DNA from: Streptomyces eurythermus
Lineage (GTDB): Bacteria > Actinomycetota > Actinomycetes > Streptomycetales > Streptomycetaceae
DNA length: 64,000 bases
Direction: 5' to 3'
Assembly: GCF_014649115.1 (NCBI RefSeq)
Contig: NZ_BMSK01000006.1
Coordinates: 101,367 to 165,366 of the forward strand
Shown here in pieces: positions 57,027 to 64,000 of the stretch. Under the pieces are notes generated by a model. That model searched no databases. It saw nothing but the letters and a program-made list of their open reading frames with translations, and was not told the DNA's origin. The stretch's first letter is position 1, and each line of letters starts with the position of its first letter. Made by a program: the position numbers and the translations under genes.

Positions 57027-57596
57027 TCAGGGGGTCTTCTTCGCGTTCCCGCCACCGCTGCCGCCGGACTGCGCACCGCCGCCGGTGGCCTGGCCGGCCG
57101 TCTGGCCGGCGGCGGCGGACAGGTTCTGCAGGGACTCGAGGGCCTTCGTGAGCGAGGTGAGGGTCTCCTGGAGCCGGGCGACCTGGCCGGGCAGACCGGA
57201 CAGTGCCGTGGCGAGGTCCACGGCACTTCCCGCCGCACCGGCCGCGCCGGAGGCCCCGGCCAGGAGACCGCTCGGCCCCGCGAGCGGCGCCCCCGCCGCC
57301 CCGCCCGCCGCGCCCAGCCGGCTCGCCAGGCCGGTCACGTCGGACAACGGCTCGCCCTTGAGCAGCCGGGCCGCCTCTTCCTCGCCCAGGCTCTGCAACG
57401 CGGCGAGCTTGCCCAGCAGTTGGAGCGACTCGGCGGGCAGGTTCCGCGAGAAGGCGACGACAGCCGCCGACACCGCGAAGGAGACGGCCCACGCGGCGAC
57501 GGCCGCCCCGCAGGACGACCGTCTGGGAAGTCCGCCCGATCGGCTGGTGACACCCCGGCGGCCGGCCCACCTGGTGGGGCGTGGAGCTTTTCCCAA
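57027..57596 (-). CDS. Ala/Gly-rich membrane-anchored protein
   Basis: About 189 residues if TTG 57,596 starts it; the start is uncertain. One hydrophobic segment (A-V-A-A-W-A-V-S-F-A-V-S-A-A-V-V-A-F) is followed by helical L-Q-L-L-G-K-L-A-A-L and a low-complexity Ala/Gly tail ending N-A-K-K-T-P. No family recognised. The longer frame to 58,952 runs antiparallel through the MBL gene and is rejected. Confidence 0.5.
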   Translation of the reverse strand: MGKAPRPTRWAGRRGVTSRSGGLPRRSSCGAAVAAWAVSFAVSAAVVAFSRNLPAESLQLLGKLAALQSLGEEEAARLLKGEPLSDVTGLASRLGAAGGAAGAPLAGPSGLLAGASGAAGAAGSAVDLATALSGLPGQVARLQETLTSLTKALESLQNLSAAAGQTAGQATGGGAQSGGSGGGNAKKTP

Positions 57597-57713
57597 AACC
57601 CTTAGCGCCTGCTCGCCTCGCCCGATACGGTCTCGACCGTGTTCCCGCTGCGGGGAGGCCGAGAGCTGTGCGCGGCCGCCCGGCAGTTCCCACGCTGAGA
57701 GTAGGTTTGGTCG

Positions 57714-58094
57714 ATGGCATGTCGTATCGGTGAGCTGGTGCTGGGCTGCCGCGAACCGGAGGTGCTGGCCCGGTTCTGGTGCGAGGTCCTGGATTTCGTG
57801 GTGCTCGGTCGTGAGGAGGACGGCAGCATCGAGATCGGGCCGCGCGAAGGGTTCGGCGGTGCGCAGCCGACGCTCTTCCTCAGCCGCAGGGACGAGCCGG
57901 AGCCGGGCAAGTCCCGGCTGCACATCGACGTCAACGCCACCGACCGCGATCAGGACGCCGAACTCGAACGCCTCCTGAAGCTCGGGGCGCGTCCGGCCGA
58001 CATCGGCCAGACCGGCGAGGAGTCCTGGCACGTCCTCGCCGACCCCGAGGGCAATGAGTTCTGCCTGCTCAAGGCCCGCCTCAACCCGCTCTGA
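57714..58094 (+). CDS. VOC/glyoxalase-family protein
   Basis: 126 residues, a typical single VOC fold: start I-G-E-L-V-L-G-C-R-E-P-E-V-L-A-R-F-W, middle R-L-H-I-D-V-N-A, end L-A-D-P-E-G-N-E-F-C-L-L. TAGGTT ends 6 bases before the ATG, so leaderless. Substrate unknown. Confidence 0.87.
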   Translation: MACRIGELVLGCREPEVLARFWCEVLDFVVLGREEDGSIEIGPREGFGGAQPTLFLSRRDEPEPGKSRLHIDVNATDRDQDAELERLLKLGARPADIGQTGEESWHVLADPEGNEFCLLKARLNPL

Positions 58095-58126
58095 CGGCTC
58101 TGCGCCCCCCCCACGCCCGGGTCGGG

Positions 58127-59059
58127 TCATCCGCCGGCGTGGAGCCGGCTCGCGCCGGCCGGGACCGGCGCGAGCCGGTAGGCGCCTCCCTGGGGGACGA
58201 CCCGGCCGGCGGTGGGCGGTGCGAAGTGGGTGCCCAGGACGAGGGTCCCGGTGCCGGCGAGCGCGCCGAGCAGTGAGCGGCGCGTCGCCTCGGACCGCTC
58301 GGGGTCGATGTCGACGCAGGCGCCGACGGCGGGGTGGGCGAGCTGGACCGGGTGGTGGACGCAGTCGCCGGTGATGAGGGCCGTCTGCCCGCGGCTGGTC
58401 AGTTCGACGGAGAGATGACCCGGGGTGTGCCCGGGGGTGGGGATCAGACGCAGGCCCGGGACGATCCGGGCGCCCTCGGCGGGCACGTCGACGAGGTCGA
58501 GCAGCCCCGCCCGCTCCACCGGGATCACGGAGTCGCGGAACATCTGCCTGCGCGGCTCGTCCATGGCGTACCCGGCCCAGAACTCCCGCTCGGTGCGGGA
58601 GGTGAGGTGGCGGGCGTTGGGGAAGGTGGGGACCCACTCGCCGTTCACCTTCCGCGTGTTCCAGCCGACGTGGTCGGCGTGCAGGTGGGTGAGGATCACC
58701 AGGTCCACCGAGTCCGGGGGGAACCCGGCGGCGGTGAGGCGCTCGAGGTAGTCGGTGTCCAGGTCGTGCCACGCGGGATTGGCCCGCTCCTTGCCGTTGC
58801 CGATGCCGGTGTCCACCAGGACGCGCCGGCCGCCGACGGTGAACGCGAAGCTGTGACTGTCCAGGCGCAGGACCCCCGCGTCGTCCGCGAAGTGCGGGCG
58901 CAGCCAGTCCTGCCCGGCGACGAGGTCCGGGGTGGCACCGGGCAGCAGCCACGGTCCGGTCGCGGGCGGCAGGAGAACCTCGTCGACGCGGTGGACGAGG
59001 AGGTCGCCCACGGTCCAGGAGGGGACGGCGGTCGGGCCGGTGGCCGGGGGAGTGCTCAT
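58127..59059 (-). CDS. MBL-fold metallo-hydrolase
   Basis: 310 residues from ATG 59,059. Metal-binding set: T-H-L-H-A-D-H about 125, G-H-T-P-G-H near 210, G-D-C-V-H-H about 232, and G-T-H-F near 277. Divergent from the AtzG/amidase pair; two GCAAAC-type inverted repeats lie between. Possibly lactonase-like; not specific enough to say. Confidence 0.88.
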   Translation of the reverse strand: MSTPPATGPTAVPSWTVGDLLVHRVDEVLLPPATGPWLLPGATPDLVAGQDWLRPHFADDAGVLRLDSHSFAFTVGGRRVLVDTGIGNGKERANPAWHDLDTDYLERLTAAGFPPDSVDLVILTHLHADHVGWNTRKVNGEWVPTFPNARHLTSRTEREFWAGYAMDEPRRQMFRDSVIPVERAGLLDLVDVPAEGARIVPGLRLIPTPGHTPGHLSVELTSRGQTALITGDCVHHPVQLAHPAVGACVDIDPERSEATRRSLLGALAGTGTLVLGTHFAPPTAGRVVPQGGAYRLAPVPAGASRLHAGG

Positions 59060-59139
59060 GATCGGTCGTTTTCCTAGGGAATGGCGTGCGGTTGTGGGTG
59101 GGCGGGCGCCTGGTCCGGGACTCAGCGCGGACGCGGCTA

Positions 59140-59158
59140 AACGCAATGTGTTTGCGTT
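59140..59158. promoter_or_regulatory. Operator-like palindrome shared with tetR promoter
   Basis: AACGCAA and TTGCGTT arms (59,140-59,146, 59,152-59,158) enclose 5 bases. The 20 bases from 59,143 match the 20 bases from 60,923 ahead of the TetR gene at 14 positions (GCAATG, then T, GC, TTAAG). Confidence 0.65.
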
Positions 59159-59182
59159 AAGGAACCGTAGGCCCTAGAGTCC

Positions 59183-59203
59183 AGCTAACGCAAACATTTA
59201 GCT
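59183..59203. promoter_or_regulatory. Second operator-like inverted repeat
   Basis: AGCTAA and TTAGCT arms with a 9-base spacer containing CGCAAAC, a segment shared with the site at 59,140. Confidence 0.5.
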
Positions 59204-59295
59204 TTTGGTGTCGGGGCTGCTCCGCGGCTCCTGCCGTACGAAACCACTCGGACCAGCCCGCACCACCTCAGACCGCGCCCCCAGGGAGAACGCCC

Positions 59296-59505
59296 ATGTC
59301 CTCCGCCGAACTCACCCCAGCGGAGGCGGCCCGCTGGGCCGCCCGCGCCGGGCTCCCGCTGCCAGCCGACCGGCACGCCGTGGTGGCGGCCACCGCCGAC
59401 CACATCCACTCCGTCGTCGCGGTCCTGCGGGAGCTGGACTTCGGGGACACCCCGCCCGCCCTCGCCTACCGCGCGGAACAGGAGACGCATGATGCAGCCG
59501 TATGA
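59296..59505 (+). CDS. AtzG-like amidase partner
   Basis: 69 residues; small helical protein with L-P-L-P-A-D-R-H-A-V-V-A and L-x-E-L-D-F, overlapping the amidase gene by 17 bases. AtzG/GatC-like partners stabilise amidase-signature enzymes. Confidence 0.68.
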   Translation: MSSAELTPAEAARWAARAGLPLPADRHAVVAATADHIHSVVAVLRELDFGDTPPALAYRAEQETHDAAV

Positions 59506-60883
59506 ACTTCCGCTGAGCGTCGCGGCCGAAGCCATCCGGACCCGGAAGCTGTCCCCCGTCGAACTGGCGGACTCCGTCCTCCGGCGCGTCGAGCGGGTGG
59601 AGCCGCACCTTCAGGCCTACGTCGCCGTCGCCGCCGAACACACTCGCCGGGCCGCGCGCGAAGCCGAGGGCGAGATCGCGGCCGGCCGGCACCGCGGTCC
59701 GCTGCACGGCATTCCGATGGCGCTGAAGGACCTGATCGACGTCGCGGGCGTGCCGACCACGGCCAGCTCCCGGGTCAGGGCCGGCCACACCGCGCGGGCC
59801 GACAGCACGGTCGCCGCCCGGCTGTCGGCGGCCGGCGCGCTCCTGGTCGGCAAGACCCACACCCACGAGTTCGCCTACGGCCTGACCACCCCGCAGACCG
59901 GCAACGCCTGGGACACCGGCCGGGTCGCGGGCGGCTCCAGCGGAGGATCCGCCGTGGCCGTCGCCGCGGGCACCGCCACCTTCGGCCTCGGCACCGACAC
60001 CGGCGGGTCGATCCGGGTGCCCGCCGCGCTGAACGGGGTGGTCGGCCTGAAGCCGACCTACGGCCTCGTCCCCCGCCACGGCGTCACCTCGCTGTCCTGG
60101 TCACTGGACCACGTCGGCCCGATCACCCGCACCGTCGAGGACGCCGCCCTGGTCCTCGCCGCCCTCGCCGGCCCCGACCCCCGCGACCCCGCCTCCCTGA
60201 CCGCCCCCGCCACCGACTATGGGCCGGGCGTCGGCACGGACCTCACGGGGCTGCGCGTCGGCGTGCCCCGCAACTACTACTTCGAGCACGTGGACGCGGA
60301 GGTGGAAGCCGCCGTCCGGGGCGCGATCGACCAGCTCGCCGCCCTCGGCGCACGGCTCGTGGACGTCGAGATCCCCATGACCCGCTACATCCAGGCCACC
60401 CAGTGGGGCCTGATGGTGCCCGAGGCCACCGCCTACCACGAGAGCACCCTGCGCACGGTCCCCGAGCTGTACCAGGCCGACGTCCGCGTACTCCTCGAGG
60501 CCGGCGAACTGATGCCCGCGGGGGACTACCTGCGGGCCCAGCGCTCCCGCACCCTCATGCGGCGGGAGTGGGCGCACATGCTGCGGGAGGTCGACCTGAT
60601 CGCCGCCCCCACCGTCCCGGCGACCGCGGTCAAAGCCGGCCAGGAGACGATCACCTGGGCCGACGGCACCGTGGAAAGCGTCTCCGACGCCTACGTACGC
60701 CTGTCGTCCCCCGCCAACATCACCGGAGTGCCCTCCCTGACCGTGCCGGTCGCCCTCGACACGGCGGGTCTGCCGATCGGCATGCAACTGCTCGGGCGAC
60801 CGCTCGGAGAGAGCGTCCTCCTGCGGGCCGGCCACGCCTACCAGCAGACCCGGCCCGCACCCGCACTCGCACCGGCGGTCTGA
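59489..60883 (+). CDS. Amidase-signature family hydrolase (AtzE/GatA-like)
   Basis: 464 residues. Ser-cisSer-Lys triad motifs: L-K-D-L-I-D (Lys about 80), G-G-S-S-G-G-S around 150, and G-T-D-T-G-G-S-I-R near 172. With the AtzG-like partner it resembles AtzE/Gat-type amidases, but the substrate is unknown. Two adjacent ATGs follow CAGGAG. Confidence 0.9.
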   Translation: MMQPYELPLSVAAEAIRTRKLSPVELADSVLRRVERVEPHLQAYVAVAAEHTRRAAREAEGEIAAGRHRGPLHGIPMALKDLIDVAGVPTTASSRVRAGHTARADSTVAARLSAAGALLVGKTHTHEFAYGLTTPQTGNAWDTGRVAGGSSGGSAVAVAAGTATFGLGTDTGGSIRVPAALNGVVGLKPTYGLVPRHGVTSLSWSLDHVGPITRTVEDAALVLAALAGPDPRDPASLTAPATDYGPGVGTDLTGLRVGVPRNYYFEHVDAEVEAAVRGAIDQLAALGARLVDVEIPMTRYIQATQWGLMVPEATAYHESTLRTVPELYQADVRVLLEAGELMPAGDYLRAQRSRTLMRREWAHMLREVDLIAAPTVPATAVKAGQETITWADGTVESVSDAYVRLSSPANITGVPSLTVPVALDTAGLPIGMQLLGRPLGESVLLRAGHAYQQTRPAPALAPAV

Positions 60884-60922
60884 AACCCCGATGCCGAACG
60901 GAGACAGGCCGCCCGGCTAGAA

Positions 60923-60942
60923 GCAATGGATGAGCTTTAAGC
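60923..60942. promoter_or_regulatory. TetR autoregulatory site candidate
   Basis: GCAATGGATGAGCTTTAAGC overlaps the presumed -10 (TAAGCT) of the TetR gene and matches the site at 59,143 at 14 of 20 positions. Confidence 0.6.
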
Positions 60943-60950
60943 TGGTTTCC

Positions 60951-61514
60951 ATGAGCAGGCAGATGGTGCGTCCCGGCGGGCGCAGCGCCCGGATCCAGGC
61001 GTCCGTGCACGCCGCCGTACGCGAACTCGCGGCGGAGCTGGGCCGGGACGCCCTGACGGTTCCGCTGGTCGCCCAGCGCGCGGGCGTGACGCCTTCGACG
61101 ATCTACCGCCGCTGGGGGGACCTGCAAGAGCTGCTGTCGGACGTCGCGGTGGAGCGGCTGCGGCCCGACACCGAGCCCGAGGACCACGGCACCCTGTCGT
61201 CCGACCTGACCGGCTGGGCCGAGCAGTTCCTCGACGACATGGCCGCCCCCGCCGGCCGCGCCTACATCCGTGACGCGCTGCTCGGCGACCCGGACGGCGG
61301 CAACGCCGGCCGGTGCTCCGACTACGCCGCCGCGCAGATCGACGTCATCCTCACCCGGGCCGCCGAACGCGGCGAGCACACCCCCGAGACCGAGACGGTC
61401 ATCGACCACGTCGTGGCCCCCCTGATGTACCGCATCCTCTTCCGTCCGGACGGGCTCGACGCCTCCTACGCCCGGCGGCTCGTGGCGGGAGTGCTCGCCC
61501 CGAACCACCGGTGA
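60951..61514 (+). CDS. TetR-family regulator
   Basis: 187 residues if ATG 60,951 is used; TAAGCT lies 7 bases upstream, suggesting a leaderless start; ATG 60,930 is an alternative. HTH: L-T-V-P-L-V-A-Q-R-A-G-V-T-P-S-T-I-Y-R-R-W. Shared operator sequences imply it controls itself and the MBL/amidase promoters. Confidence 0.85.
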   Translation: MSRQMVRPGGRSARIQASVHAAVRELAAELGRDALTVPLVAQRAGVTPSTIYRRWGDLQELLSDVAVERLRPDTEPEDHGTLSSDLTGWAEQFLDDMAAPAGRAYIRDALLGDPDGGNAGRCSDYAAAQIDVILTRAAERGEHTPETETVIDHVVAPLMYRILFRPDGLDASYARRLVAGVLAPNHR

Positions 61515-61570
61515 CCAAGGGCAGCGCGGCCCGTATCGTGGTCCCCCGGCGAAGGGGGAGGGGCACAGCC

Positions 61571-62251
61571 ATGGGCTGCTCAGGCGGACGGGCGGCGGGC
61601 CGGGCCGTGGCCGCCGTGATGGGCGGGTCACTGCTGGCCGGCTGCGCGACGCGCGCCGGTGCGGGACAGGCCGGACCGACGGGTACGCAAGTGACCCCCG
61701 CGCGGCCTCCAGCCCTGTCGGACACCCGGCTCCGGGCGCTTCTCCTCACCGCCGGGGACCTGGGCGAGGACCACGCCCGCCAGGCGGTGCCCTCCCCTTC
61801 GCCCGGCGAACCCACCGCTTCCGTGAAGGGATGCCGTTCCCTGGAGCGGTGGGCGCGCGAGCGGCCGCTCAAGGACCTCGCGGGCGAGGCGGCGACCCGC
61901 TTCGTCTCCCCCTCCACCCGACACGAGCTGACCGAGGAACTGCACAGCGACCGGCCCGCCGCTCTCTCCGCCAGGCTCCGGGAGTTCTTCGACGCCTACA
62001 CGGGGTGCCGCCGCTACACCCTCACCTCACCCTCGCTCACCATAGACATGACCGTGTCACAGGTGCCCGCTCCCCGGCTCGGCGACGAGAGCCGCGCCTG
62101 CCTGGAGCAGCTCACGTCGTTCACCGGCCCGAACGACTTCACCAAGACCGTGGCGGTCCGCGAGGGGAACATCACGGTGCTCCTGCGTGGCACACCGGCA
62201 CTCGTCGACCGTGAGATCGGCACAGCCGTGGCCAGGCTGCCGACGGGCTGA
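61571..62251 (+). CDS. Host lipoprotein
   Basis: 226 residues. Lipobox L-A-G-C (Cys25); the signal peptide is otherwise Ala/Gly-rich. Ribosome-binding site AGGGGGAGGGG. Mature domain mixed alpha/beta with C-R-R-Y and R-A-C, unknown role. Confidence 0.8.
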   Translation: MGCSGGRAAGRAVAAVMGGSLLAGCATRAGAGQAGPTGTQVTPARPPALSDTRLRALLLTAGDLGEDHARQAVPSPSPGEPTASVKGCRSLERWARERPLKDLAGEAATRFVSPSTRHELTEELHSDRPAALSARLREFFDAYTGCRRYTLTSPSLTIDMTVSQVPAPRLGDESRACLEQLTSFTGPNDFTKTVAVREGNITVLLRGTPALVDREIGTAVARLPTG

Positions 62252-62312
62252 GTACACCGCCGGTGGCCACTGGCGGGCCCGGTTGTCAGTGGCGGGTGGA
62301 AGACTGCCCGGC

Positions 62313-62912
62313 ATGATCGAGACGAACCCGAAAGCGGACCTTCTCCGATACCTGCAAGAGGCGCGGGACGCGCTGCTGTGGAAGCTCGACGGGCTCTCGG
62401 AGTACGCCGTCCGCCGTCCGCTGACCCCCACCGGAACCAACCTGCTGGGGCTGGTCAAACATGTCGCCGGCGTGGAACTGGCGTACTTCGGCGACACCTT
62501 CGGACGCCCGTTCTTCGACCAGGAGCCGCCGCCCTGGTGGTACACACAGGAGGCGGAACCCAACGCGGACATGTGGGCCACCGAGCAGGAGTCACGGGAA
62601 GAGATCGTGGGGCTGTACCGCCAGGCGTGGGAGCACTCGGACGGCACGATCGCGACGCTGGCACTCGACGCGACCGGTCACGTCCCGTGGTGGCCCGAGG
62701 AGCGGCGGGAGGTGACCCTCCACCACGTCATGGTGCGCGTGGTCTGCGACACCCAGCGCCATGCGGGCCACGCCGACATCGTGCGCGAACTCATCGACGG
62801 ATCCGCGGGGTACGCGCGAGGCCAGGACAACCTGCCGGCAACGGACCAGGCTTGGTGGGAGAGCCACCACCGGCGACTGGAGCGCGTGGCCCGGGACGCC
62901 GGCGAGAACTGA
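62313..62912 (+). CDS. DinB-family protein
   Basis: 199 residues. Four-helix metal-binding pattern: L-V-K-H-V-A-G-V-E near 51, H-H-V-M-V-R-V about 142 and R-H-A-G-H-A-D near 155. DinB-like proteins are putative metal-dependent thiol transferases; no clear substrate. Confidence 0.87.
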   Translation: MIETNPKADLLRYLQEARDALLWKLDGLSEYAVRRPLTPTGTNLLGLVKHVAGVELAYFGDTFGRPFFDQEPPPWWYTQEAEPNADMWATEQESREEIVGLYRQAWEHSDGTIATLALDATGHVPWWPEERREVTLHHVMVRVVCDTQRHAGHADIVRELIDGSAGYARGQDNLPATDQAWWESHHRRLERVARDAGEN

Positions 62913-62941
62913 CCGCGCCCGGCTGTCGCCGGCCCGTCGGA

Positions 62942-63307
62942 TCAGTCCTCGGCGTCGACATCCGGACTCCCGGCCTCCGCCCGCAGTTTCGCCGACCGCT
63001 CGCGCGGGTCGTAACGAGGTCCCACCCCCTCGATCAGCAGCACGTCCCCCTCGATGTGGTCGGTCCGCAGCCGAAGGATCTCCTGGTACGCGGGGGAGAC
63101 GTACCAGGCACGGGCCGTGGTCAGGTCCGGGAACTCGATCAGCACCATGCTGCCGGGCCAGGCACCCTCCCCCACCTCGGCCGGCGGACCGTGGATGACG
63201 AAGCGTCCGTGGAAGGGGTCGAGGGTGCCTTGGATGCGCTCCAAGTACTCCAGGACGTCGGGGTGATGACGACGGGTGCGGAGATGCGCGAAGCCGTAAG
63301 CGGGCAC
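62942..63307 (-). CDS. DUF1330-family protein
   Basis: 121 residues from GTG after AAGGAA. Ferredoxin-like pattern: P-A-Y-G-F-A, G-R-F-V-I-H-G, L-I-E-F-P-D, A-R-A-W-Y-x-S-P-A-Y-Q-E-I. Function of the family is unclear. Confidence 0.83.
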   Translation of the reverse strand: MPAYGFAHLRTRRHHPDVLEYLERIQGTLDPFHGRFVIHGPPAEVGEGAWPGSMVLIEFPDLTTARAWYVSPAYQEILRLRTDHIEGDVLLIEGVGPRYDPRERSAKLRAEAGSPDVDAED

Positions 63308-63462
63308 GACGAGTTCCTTTTTCCGGATCGTTCGCGTCCCCGTGCGGGACGACGCCCCGAACGTAGCCGCGAGCGGCACGGCGCGGCGATTACCAGGGAG
63401 GTAAGGAACACCGCGCCGTGCCGTCCCGGTGCGGCCGGCCTGGCCGAAGGGCCGAGCCGGTG

Positions 63463-64000
63463 TCAGGAGACCACGCGCAGGTGGGTCGGCCATCCGATGC
63501 GGTTGAGCAGGCGGAACATCTTCTTGATGTCCGCCGGACGCAGCTTCACGCAGCCGTTGGACTTGTAGTCCCCGTCGCCGTCCCACCGGCGGCTCTCGGT
63601 GCTCCCCTGGCCGCCGTCACGGTTCATCTCGGAGTGGATGAACATCTCCGTGCGCGTCAGGGTGCCCCGGGAACACTTCATGTCCTCCAGATGGACGGCG
63701 TACCCCTTGATGAGACGGCCGTCGTAGAAGGGATCCTTGAGCCTGATCCTCCAGTTCCCGTTCGGCATCCAGCCTTCGGCGCGGACGCAGTCGTCCTTGA
63801 CGCCGGTGCCCGACCCGGCGCGGTAGGTGGCCTGGAGCCTGTCTCCCTCGTAGACGGAGAGTTTCGAGTGGGCGGGCGAGTCCGGGTTCTTGTCGAACAC
63901 CAGGGTGGTCGCCGGCCCCGCCGCCACGGTCGCGGTTCTCGCGGGTCCGTGGGCGGTGGCGGCCGGGGCGAGGGCCGGCACCGCGGTGAGGGCGGCCGCC
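63463..64000 (-). CDS. L,D-transpeptidase-like secreted protein, 5' end outside window
   Basis: About 179 residues visible; the protein begins beyond the edge with a signal-peptide-like Ala-rich stretch. The C-terminal half has the YkuD-type signature: F-I-H-S-E-M near 115 and Y-K-S-N-G-C-V-K-L about 144, giving catalytic His and Cys. Such enzymes form 3-3 crosslinks or other links in peptidoglycan. Only 50 or so residues lie between mature start and catalytic part, so it is a compact member. Confidence 0.75.
   Translation of the reverse strand, partial: AAALTAVPALAPAATAHGPARTATVAAGPATTLVFDKNPDSPAHSKLSVYEGDRLQATYRAGSGTGVKDDCVRAEGWMPNGNWRIRLKDPFYDGRLIKGYAVHLEDMKCSRGTLTRTEMFIHSEMNRDGGQGSTESRRWDGDGDYKSNGCVKLRPADIKKMFRLLNRIGWPTHLRVVS

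Noticed and set aside
57602..58952. N-terminal extension of the 57,027 minus gene to 58,952
   Set aside because: It runs in an alternate frame through the VOC and MBL genes, both of which have clear motifs.

Overview
The window is GC-rich, high-coding-density actinobacterial DNA. Codon use, many GTG starts, leaderless-type promoters and numerous Streptomyces-type small proteins point to a Streptomyces or a close relative. Positions 1 to about 54,390 are most of a large siphovirus-like prophage. About 54,390 to 64,000 is ordinary host chromosome.

Prophage layout, left to right. (1) Immunity and integration end (1-1,750): the C-terminus of a probable large serine recombinase, a membrane coiled-coil protein, an XRE repressor, and a divergent Cro-like gene separated from it by four copies of a TTCCCT/AGGGAA inverted-repeat operator. 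(2) Early recombination and replication operon (1,743-18,070, + strand, mostly ATGA/GTGA-coupled): winged-helix proteins, YqaJ/lambda-exonuclease-type nuclease, ERF annealing protein, DnaQ-like exonuclease, RuvC-like resolvase, HNH-like protein, a replication-initiator-like protein carrying iterons inside its own gene, a WhiB-like regulator, an Lsr2-type protein, a MazG-like protein and many small unknowns. (3) A reversed island (18,254-20,474) with DUF6233-type and DUF6221-type genes and an HTH fusion under a large palindrome. (4) A block resembling the spread (Spd/'Sec31') genes of Streptomyces conjugative elements, ending in phased 8-bp direct repeats (20,577-24,226), then a PP2C phosphatase. 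(5) Late genes (25,872-46,392): terminase, portal, MuF-like protein, scaffold preceded by four tandem RNA hairpins, capsid, tail-fibre genes lying between head and connector genes, connectors, tail tube, tail chaperones with a GGGAAAA -1 slippery site, tape measure and tail tip. (6) Lysis (46,518-49,146): amidase endolysin, holin and further membrane proteins, closed by a strong UUCG terminator. (7) Cargo (49,208-54,362): HAD phosphatase, XRE/TPR-type regulator, an RsbW-like ATPase operon with zinc-cluster proteins, and a second XRE repressor with its palindrome.

At about 54,363-54,391 the prophage joins the 3' half of an AbfB-domain glycosidase gene that lacks its 5' part. I read this as attR: the phage integrated inside a host carbohydrase gene. 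The host flank then carries a methyltransferase, a dienelactone hydrolase, a VOC protein, an MBL hydrolase divergent from an AtzG/amidase pair and a TetR gene sharing an operator sequence with that divergent promoter, a lipoprotein, DinB and DUF1330 proteins, and an L,D-transpeptidase-like protein cut by the window edge.

The gene order makes a complete temperate tailed phage: lysogeny switch, replication and recombination, packaging, head, tail and lysis. It is unusual in also carrying a conjugative-spread-like block and a regulatory cargo operon. Family assignments come from motif recognition by eye; no database search was run.
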